This document shows positions 6,112 through 10,741 of a DNA stretch of 10,741 nt, piece by piece; the first letter of the stretch is position 1; every line of letters starts with the position of its first letter. The position numbers and the translations under genes were made by a program. Source of the DNA: Parachlamydiaceae bacterium. Its GTDB lineage: Bacteria; Chlamydiota; Chlamydiia; Chlamydiales; Parachlamydiaceae. The notes under the pieces were generated by a model that had not been told where the DNA came from, made no database searches, and was given only the letters and a program-made list of their open reading frames with translations. The stretch is from NCBI GenBank assembly GCA_013698165.1, contig JACCVN010000376.1:1-10741 (forward strand). Reading direction: 5' to 3'.

Positions 6112-6297
6112 TTAAAATCTTTGTTTTTTCAGAAACAGGAAATTTTTTATACAGCCGGACTCCTTTCCTCCATCTCTACGTATATTTTGTGCAAGATCGC
6201 TAATTGTTAGGTGAAAACGTTCAGAATCTGAATGAGTCTGATTAATTTGATTAAATTCGCTAGTACATTCTGAGGGTCGGGTAACAGGCTCATCCAT
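6112..6297 (-). CDS. Doubtful short hypothetical protein
   Basis: A 61-codon open frame, Ser/Glu/Arg-rich at the front and basic-aromatic at the end (LFLKKQRF). There is no recognisable domain, signal peptide or membrane segment. No ribosome site precedes ATG 6297 (the preceding bases read gcgagcctttttA). Only its position in an otherwise empty region favours it; it may be chance or a gene remnant. Confidence 0.2.
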   Translation of the reverse strand: MDEPVTRPSECTSEFNQINQTHSDSERFHLTISDLAQNIRRDGGKESGCIKNFLFLKKQRF

Positions 6298-6340
6298 TAA
6301 AAAGGCTCGCTGATCAATTTAAACTTCATGAAAATAATAA

Positions 6341-6371
6341 AGGGACTCAAGCCGGTAAAGACCTAGTCCCT
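6341..6371 (-). terminator. Intrinsic terminator of tRNA-Leu
   Basis: A 7-bp stem agggact / agtccct with an inner ggt/acc pairing is followed on the minus strand by TTATTATTTT (6331-6340). It lies 45 bases beyond the tRNA 3' end. A smaller AGCC-GGCT hairpin (about 6387-6398) sits between the two. Confidence 0.5.
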
Positions 6372-6415
6372 CTAAGAATGAAAATAAGCCTTGCGGCTCA
6401 TCTTCATGGGCTGGA

Positions 6416-6498
6416 TGCTCGGAACTGGACTCGAACCAGCACGCTCTTGCGAGCAAGGGATTTTAAGTCCCTAGTGTCTACCATTTCACCATCCGAGC
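6416..6498 (-). tRNA. tRNA-Leu (anticodon UAA)
   Basis: On the minus strand the 83-base gene has acceptor arms GCTCGGA (6492-6498) and TCCGAGC (6417-6423) with discriminator A (6416). The D-loop contains AAATGGTAGACA. The anticodon arm is GGGA-CTTAAAA-TCCC with anticodon TAA, which reads UUA leucine codons. The long class II variable arm GCTCGCAAGAGC is typical of leucine tRNAs, and the T arm is CTGG-TTCGAGT-CCAG. The CCA end is not encoded (TCCAG follows A73) and would be added enzymatically. UUA is a common leucine codon in this AT-rich genome. Confidence 0.95.
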
Positions 6499-6505
6499 GA
6501 GGAAG

Positions 6506-6548
6506 GGATGTAATTGATGAGTGCTTTAAGCGCACAACAATTACATCC
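6506..6548. repeat. Palindrome between the CT504-like gene and tRNA-Leu
   Basis: A perfect 11-bp stem ggatgtaattg (6506-6516) / caattacatcc (6538-6548) with an inner 4-bp stem gtgc/gcac (6521-6524 / 6532-6535). It lies 34 bases after the stop of the gene at 6582 and 8 bases before the tRNA 5' end. Without a following T-tract it could be a weak terminator, an RNA processing signal or an operator over the tRNA promoter. Confidence 0.6.
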
Positions 6549-6581
6549 ACGCGCAAAAATTAACGTTTTTTCAAATATTCG

Positions 6582-7853
6582 TCAAGGCGAATCTCTATGA
6601 TCAGATGAATAATCCTCTATAGAGTGGCTGCCAGTAGACTTCTTATGTTGAAGATTATTTGGACGATTATGCAAGTCTGAATCAAACTCTTCAGGGTTAA
6701 CGCCTTCAGGCACGACTTCATCGGAATTTTCATCCAAAATGTCGACTTCTTCACTTTGAGTGGCATTGTCATTCTCATCTATTTGATGGGAATTTTGCTT
6801 AATAGCTTGTTCATTAGGAATTTCGAGGTCATCCTCAAATTCTTCAGCAAAACGTCTTTGAGATTCGTCCACAGAAAGTTTAGTTTCTAAGTCGACGTTT
6901 TCAGATTCCAAAGAATCTGCATCTTCACCTTCTGTGTTGCGGCCAATTTGTTTAAGGCGCAAGCCTCGACGCTCTTGATAGATCCTCTCCACTTCCTCTT
7001 CAGACATCTCTGGCGGGATGTATGTCGGTAGATCTAGAGATATAGAGGGCAACTCAACCAAATCATCATCTTGCGGAGTATCAAGTTGAGGATGATCAAT
7101 CTCAAGATTATCTGTTGGAGGATGGTTATGTTCTTCTTGAGCAGGTGCAGCTTCACCTTCTTTGACAAAAAAAGCACCGCGGAACAGAGCATTGTCTTTG
7201 TAGCGTGCAATTGTTTCTGAAATGAGCGTTGAAGGGGGTGGAAGAAGGCTTGAAAATACTGCCGGCAAAGCGAGGCCACCGGACGCATCTTTTGTAGCTT
7301 CCACACGAGCGTCTTGAGGTTGATCTCCTTTCTCTGTAGGCGTTTCACCCTCTTCTGCTTTGTCTCCATCCTGGAGATCATCGCGACCTTTTTTACGCTT
7401 ATAATTTCGACGCCGATCACGTTTCTTATCGAGTTTGGCTTCTGGTTTAACTTCTGCACCTTCAACCTGTACAGTTTTAAGGGGGGCAGGTTGCGATGCC
7501 ACCTCGACAGGAGGCTGAACTGTCGCCTCTGTTCTTTCTTGAGGCCCACGATTTGCTGTGCGCAAGGAGGCCTCGCGGCCGCCAGCGATCTTAATTGATC
7601 TATCAAGACCAACATTTTTAAGAACCAGGCGCGTTTCTCTAACTTCTAAAATTTCATAATCTGAAACCGGAAGCATAAAGTTTTTAGGCCGTTCAAGAGA
7701 GCGGAAAAAGAGAGCATTTCCAAAGGAAACGACCTCGACAGCATCAACGAAGTATTCTTCCTGTCCTGTGCCTTTGCTACTTCGCACTGCTAGCGTGCAC
7801 CCTTCTTTAGGGGTGATCACAGTTTCTATAATTGGTTCACGAGTAAAATCCAC
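6582..7853 (-). CDS. Conserved chlamydial protein, CT504-like, with basic patch and acidic tail
   Basis: A 423-residue protein next to gap, the place held by CT504 in Chlamydia trachomatis; its N-terminus (MDFTREPIIETVITPKEG) fits my memory of that family. Function unknown. Residues 1-95 look like a compact beta-rich domain (EYFVDAVEVVSFGNALFFRSLERP, LPVSDYEILEVRETRLVLKN). Residues 142-157 are very basic (KKRDRRRNYKRKKGR), a possible RNA or DNA contact. A short hydrophobic/amphipathic island follows at 193-230 (LALPAVFSSLLPPP, ALFRGAFFV). Residues 231-423 are strongly acidic and low in complexity, probably disordered. The start must be GTG at 7851-7853 because an in-frame TGA lies three codons upstream; its ribosome site is poor (GGA ten bases away). 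Thirty-three bases from gap, same strand, no terminator between, so it is probably co-transcribed and may depend on coupling. Confidence 0.8.
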   Translation of the reverse strand: MDFTREPIIETVITPKEGCTLAVRSSKGTGQEEYFVDAVEVVSFGNALFFRSLERPKNFMLPVSDYEILEVRETRLVLKNVGLDRSIKIAGGREASLRTANRGPQERTEATVQPPVEVASQPAPLKTVQVEGAEVKPEAKLDKKRDRRRNYKRKKGRDDLQDGDKAEEGETPTEKGDQPQDARVEATKDASGGLALPAVFSSLLPPPSTLISETIARYKDNALFRGAFFVKEGEAAPAQEEHNHPPTDNLEIDHPQLDTPQDDDLVELPSISLDLPTYIPPEMSEEEVERIYQERRGLRLKQIGRNTEGEDADSLESENVDLETKLSVDESQRRFAEEFEDDLEIPNEQAIKQNSHQIDENDNATQSEEVDILDENSDEVVPEGVNPEEFDSDLHNRPNNLQHKKSTGSHSIEDYSSDHRDSP

Positions 7854-7886
7854 AAGTATTCATTCCATTGTTAAAATTCAACTATT

Positions 7887-8909
7887 TTAGTGCACAGCAT
7901 GGGTATGTTCTTTTGAATCCATGTATGAAAGAAGATCAACAACTCTCATAGCGTAGCCCATTTCATTGTCATACCATGCGATTAGTTTAAAAAATTTATC
8001 ATTCAAAGCGATGCTGGCATCTTTATCAAAAATCGCTGAATAGGGACTTCCAATGAAGTCTGAAGACACCAACGGTTCATCGCAGTAGGCAAGAATGCCT
8101 TTCATTTCATGTCGAGAAGCATGTTTTAGGGCTTCACAGACCGCTTCAAAAGATGTCGATCTAGTCAATCTGATAGTGAGATCGACAACAGACACATCGG
8201 CAGTTGGAATCCTAAGGGCCATGCCAGTAAGCTTTCCTTTGATCTCCGGAATACAGAGCCCTACGGCTTTGGCGGCTCCAGTCGATGAAGGGATGATGTT
8301 CATTCCAGCAGCACGACCGCCACGCCAGTCCTTTTTCGAAGGGCCATCAACAGTTGGCTGGGAAGAGGTCAATGAATGCACAGTCGTCATCAGACCTTCT
8401 TCAATGCCAAAGTGATCGAGTAACACCTTTACAAGTGGAGCTAAACAATTCGTTGTGCATGAGGCATTAGAAATAATATGGTCTTTCGAAGGATCGTAGG
8501 ATTTATGATTTACACCCATAACGAATGTGGGGATATCTCCTTTAGCGGGAGCGCTAATCAAAACACGTTTGGCACCTGCTTCCAGGTGCTTGCCTGCCAA
8601 TTCCGGTGTAATAAATAGACCTGTCGATTCGACTAAATAATCAATGGACAATTCACCCCAAGGGAGAGACGCAGGATCTCTCTCCGAGAATACCCTGACT
8701 TCTTTTCCATTGATGATCAATGAGGTGTCAGTATGCTCTACAGACCCTTTAAATCGACCGTGAATGGAATCATACTTAAAGAGATATGCAAGGTTGTCAG
8801 GCGTCACAATATCATTAATTGCGACCACCTCTAAATTTGATCGGCCAATAGCATTGCGCAGTACTAAACGTCCAATGCGACCAAAACCATTAATTGCTAC
8901 TTTAGCCAC
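7887..8909 (-). CDS. gap: Glyceraldehyde-3-phosphate dehydrogenase
   Basis: A complete 340-residue type I GAPDH, the NAD-dependent glycolytic enzyme that oxidises glyceraldehyde 3-phosphate to 1,3-bisphosphoglycerate in the cytoplasm, normally as a tetramer. Visible marks: Rossmann motif INGFGRIGR (6-14), Asp33 in AINDI (NAD preference), active site SNASCTTNCLAP with nucleophile Cys151, catalytic His178 in TTVHS, the substrate-site stretch SSTGAAKA (208-215), and WYDNEMGYA (312-320) near the C-terminus. The length is normal. The start is GTG at 8907-8909, chosen because AAGGAG lies seven bases upstream and MAKVAINGFGRIG is the expected N-terminus. It follows rpoA-rplQ as in Chlamydia but has its own likely promoter after the rplQ terminator. 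In chlamydiae it serves ATP/NADH production from host-derived sugar phosphates (family knowledge). Confidence 0.98.
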   Translation of the reverse strand: MAKVAINGFGRIGRLVLRNAIGRSNLEVVAINDIVTPDNLAYLFKYDSIHGRFKGSVEHTDTSLIINGKEVRVFSERDPASLPWGELSIDYLVESTGLFITPELAGKHLEAGAKRVLISAPAKGDIPTFVMGVNHKSYDPSKDHIISNASCTTNCLAPLVKVLLDHFGIEEGLMTTVHSLTSSQPTVDGPSKKDWRGGRAAGMNIIPSSTGAAKAVGLCIPEIKGKLTGMALRIPTADVSVVDLTIRLTRSTSFEAVCEALKHASRHEMKGILAYCDEPLVSSDFIGSPYSAIFDKDASIALNDKFFKLIAWYDNEMGYAMRVVDLLSYMDSKEHTHAVH

Positions 8910-8916
8910 GAGTCAG

Positions 8917-8922
8917 CTCCTT
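8917..8922 (-). promoter_or_regulatory. Ribosome binding site fixing the GTG start of gap
   Basis: AAGGAG on the minus strand, seven bases before GTG 8907-8909. No ATG is present in a suitable place. Confidence 0.85.
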
Positions 8923-8949
8923 TATAAGGTAAACAAGCCCCAAGGGCGC

Positions 8950-8978
8950 ATCATAGCTCATCACCATTGAAAAGTAAA
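8950..8978 (-). promoter_or_regulatory. Likely promoter of gap
   Basis: On the minus strand TTTACT (8973-8978) and TATGAT (8950-8955) are separated by 17 bases. The transcript would start near 8943, about 34 bases before the GTG. It probably drives gap together with the CT504-like gene. Confidence 0.45.
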
Positions 8979-9306
8979 TCAAAAACAGGAAATTAGAGGG
9001 TTAGAAAATATTGCATGATCGAGAAGCTGTAAAATGTTAAAAACCCGAGACTTACAATTGCACGCATCTTGTAACGAAAAGGCTAGCGATGAGCAATCAC
9101 TGATTTCTAGCAATAGGGTAAGGATATAAAATACAACATGGTAGGATGGGCACGATATTTTATAGTTAATAATAGCACTTAAACTAACAATACCTTGAAA
9201 ATTTCATATTTTCTTACAAACTTTAACAACATCAGAATTCTTTAGCTAAAAACTAACTATTTTTCATCCAGCCATGAAAATTCTAAAGAGTTGGAAAAAT
9301 CATTTG

Positions 9307-9353
9307 CTCCTCTCCGATTCAGCATGGTAAAAACCGTATGAAACAGAGAGGAG
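9307..9353 (-). terminator. Hairpin terminator after rplQ
   Basis: An 8-bp stem ctcctctc (9307-9314) / gagaggag (9346-9353) continues inward with ttca/tgaa and atggt/accgt pairs around an AAAA loop. It starts 8 bases after the rplQ stop and is followed on the minus strand by a short T-run (CAAATGATTTTTCC). It likely ends the ribosomal protein operon and separates it from gap. Confidence 0.55.
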
Positions 9354-9361
9354 AAAAAATA

Positions 9362-9790
9362 TTAGGCTTCCAAGTACTCGATAATGCAAGTTTGAGCATT
9401 ATCGCCTACGCGATTTCGGCTTTTAATGATGCGTGTATAACCGCCATTACGATCAGTAAATCTCACACCAAGTGTATCAAATAGCTTATCAATGACCCTA
9501 CGGTCAGTGTTGTAAGAACTTGTATCACCTGCACGAGCTGCACGATCTTCTTTGCTGGTCAGAGTGTTATAGCGAATCATCAATTGTGCAATTGCATCAC
9601 GTCTTGCTGCAAGTGTATTTTTCTTCGCTAGAGTAATCATTTTATCAGCATATCTGCGCAGTGCTTTCGCTTTTGGAACGGTTGTTTCGATCCGGCCAAG
9701 ATCAATGAGCGACTTTAGCATATTTGCAAACATACAACGTCTATGAGAAGTGGTACGATTTAACTTGCACGTATCTTTACGATGTCTCAT
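9362..9790 (-). CDS. rplQ: 50S ribosomal protein L17
   Basis: A complete 142-residue L17, a protein of the large ribosomal subunit near the peptide exit tunnel. The N-terminus MRHRKDTCKLNRTTSHRRCMFANML is the standard L17 rRNA-binding start, and IETTVPKAKALRRYADKMITLAK (34-56) fits the family signature. The length is close to the roughly 141 residues of Chlamydia L17, longer than E. coli (127). It lies 40 bases after rpoA on the same strand, the usual end of the alpha operon (S13-S11-alpha-L17). The ribosome site is weak (TAGGT nine bases upstream), so translational coupling to rpoA is possible. Confidence 0.97.
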   Translation of the reverse strand: MRHRKDTCKLNRTTSHRRCMFANMLKSLIDLGRIETTVPKAKALRRYADKMITLAKKNTLAARRDAIAQLMIRYNTLTSKEDRAARAGDTSSYNTDRRVIDKLFDTLGVRFTDRNGGYTRIIKSRNRVGDNAQTCIIEYLEA

Positions 9791-9830
9791 GGTTTAATAC
9801 CTATATTGTTCATCAATTGACGTGGGAGAA

Positions 9831-10741
9831 TTACTCCTCGTCATCCTCATCTTCGTCTTCATCATCTATAATGACTTCGTCGGGAGATTTGATTTTATCT
9901 TTAAGAATTTCTCTTTTACCTTTTCGCTGCTCAAGATAGTGGCGGATTTTCTCTTTAACGTTATCAGAAGTGATACCGTATGGAGAGAGGTCCATGCCAA
10001 GGCTTAAGCCCATATCTACAAGTTTGGCTTTAATCTCATTGAGAGATTTTTTACCAAAGTTACGGAATTCGAGCATTCGACGCTCAGGGATCGAGACCAG
10101 TTCAGCGATCGTATCGATATTTGCGCCGCTCAAGCAGTTTGTCGAGCGTACAGACAATTCAATTTCATCGATGCGTAGAGATAATTTTTCAAGCATCTCA
10201 TCTTCATCGGCTCTACTTTCTGAGAAGCCTTCATCAAAGACCATCTTTTGAGTTTTCAGTTTACCAAAAACTTCAAAATGACGTTGTCCGATTTGAGCTG
10301 CAAAACTTAGAGCTTCGCTTGGTGTTACGCGTCCATCAGTATGAACTTCGAAAATTAAACGGTCGAAGTCGGTATCTTGTCCGACGCGAGTATTTTCGAC
10401 ATAATAATTGACTAAGCGCACAGGCGAAAAAGCTGCATCGATAAGAATTTCATCCGACGTTCTATCTCGCACTTGGTGACGTTCAGAAGGCACATATCCG
10501 CGACCGATTGCGACACGTAAATCGATCTGTCTTTTCATCGGTTTAGTGACCGTAAAAAGGTGTAGACCAGGATTTACGATCTCAAAATAACTGTCGGTGA
10601 TGATATCGCCTAGAGTAACATGTTTTTGACCGCCCAATTTATCTAGATCTTCTTGAGTAATGTCTAACACACTTGTTAGGATGCGAAGATCACGAGAATT
10701 TGGGATATCTGCTGAAGGCAAGCGACGCAACAAAGCGCCTT
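9831..10741 (-). CDS. rpoA: DNA-directed RNA polymerase subunit alpha, partial (N-terminus outside the window)
   Basis: The visible 302 or so residues lack roughly the first 95-100 of RNA polymerase alpha. The frame stays open to the window edge (Gly-Ala precede the TTG at 10731-10733, which is an internal Leu codon, not a start). The N-terminal assembly domain shows GGQKHVTLGD, LRVAIGRGYVPSE, AAFSPVRLVNYYVENTRVGQDTDFDRL. Counting from that TTG, the DNA-binding CTD is at about 183-250 with SVRSTNCL (Arg196, Asn199, equivalent to UP-element contacts Arg265/Asn268 of E. coli) and FGKKSLNEIK (226-235). After the CTD come a basic helix (RKGKREILKDK) and a final acidic tail DDEDEDEDDEE, which I do not recall from Chlamydia. 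Upstream S11/S13 genes are expected beyond the edge; rplQ follows. Confidence 0.96.
   Translation of the reverse strand, partial: GALLRRLPSADIPNSRDLRILTSVLDITQEDLDKLGGQKHVTLGDIITDSYFEIVNPGLHLFTVTKPMKRQIDLRVAIGRGYVPSERHQVRDRTSDEILIDAAFSPVRLVNYYVENTRVGQDTDFDRLIFEVHTDGRVTPSEALSFAAQIGQRHFEVFGKLKTQKMVFDEGFSESRADEDEMLEKLSLRIDEIELSVRSTNCLSGANIDTIAELVSIPERRMLEFRNFGKKSLNEIKAKLVDMGLSLGMDLSPYGITSDNVKEKIRHYLEQRKGKREILKDKIKSPDEVIIDDEDEDEDDEE

Larger units (their letters stand above)
6011..6415. other. Intergenic region between the Inc-like gene and tRNA-Leu
   Basis: This 405-base stretch contains the possible promoter of the Inc-like gene, a doubtful 61-codon frame (6112-6297) and hairpins downstream of the tRNA. 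It marks the change from accessory genes to the conserved chlamydial block. Confidence 0.5.
8910..9361. other. Intergenic region between gap and rplQ
   Basis: The 452-base spacer holds the gap ribosome site and promoter at its left end and the rplQ terminator hairpin (9307-9353) at its right end. Between about 8980 and 9300 I see only AT-rich sequence with weak, unconvincing inverted repeats and no gene. Confidence 0.55.

Noticed and set aside
6378..6563. 61-codon plus-strand frame across the tRNA
   Set aside because: It reads through the complement of tRNA-Leu(UAA), producing the familiar spurious WTRTS-type peptide.
7034..7615. 193-codon open frame overlapping the CT504-like gene on the same strand
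   Set aside because: It is a shifted-frame shadow of the low-complexity acidic/basic coding region; the main frame has synteny and a sensible protein.
9831..9939. Plus-strand frames encoding a poly-Ser run opposite the rpoA tail
   Set aside because: Antisense shadow of the Asp/Glu-rich codons of rpoA.

Overview
The window looks like a chromosome segment from an environmental chlamydia, most likely a Parachlamydiaceae amoeba symbiont (Protochlamydia, Parachlamydia or Neochlamydia type). The strongest evidence is the minus-strand order rpoA - rplQ - gap - CT504-like protein, which I recall from Chlamydia (CT507-CT506-CT505-CT504). The AT-rich composition, the large lineage-specific proteins and the long AT-rich spacers fit. 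The genus is an inference.

Right half (about 6416-10741, all minus strand) is conserved core. rpoA is cut by the window edge and keeps its whole C-terminal domain plus an unusual acidic tail. It is followed by rplQ, a hairpin terminator, then gap with its own likely promoter. 33 bases further on is a chlamydia-specific protein with a basic patch and a long acidic, probably disordered tail. A tRNA-Leu(UAA) gene closes this block.

Left half (1-6297) is accessory. It holds: a heme-oxygenase-family protein (minus strand) that lacks the usual distal Gly-Asp pair; a 95-residue exported protein with a strong terminator and a duplicated start region; a 418-residue single-pass membrane protein whose C-terminal half resembles the YopJ/CE-clan effector fold; a 615-residue protein built around two ungapped 180-residue repeats; and a 219-residue protein with an Inc-like bilobed hydrophobic region. 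None of these has a firm functional assignment except the heme-oxygenase fold. Together they look like host-interaction or symbiosis genes rather than one pathway.

Between the 615-residue and 219-residue genes lies a 412-base non-coding stretch. It contains a 78-base palindrome with a 22-bp perfect core, a GC-richer segment, and a 167-base MITE-like imperfect palindrome. In the inner half of the latter every base substitution keeps G-U pairing in the plus-strand RNA. This stretch and the possible CE-clan effector are the least explained parts of the window.
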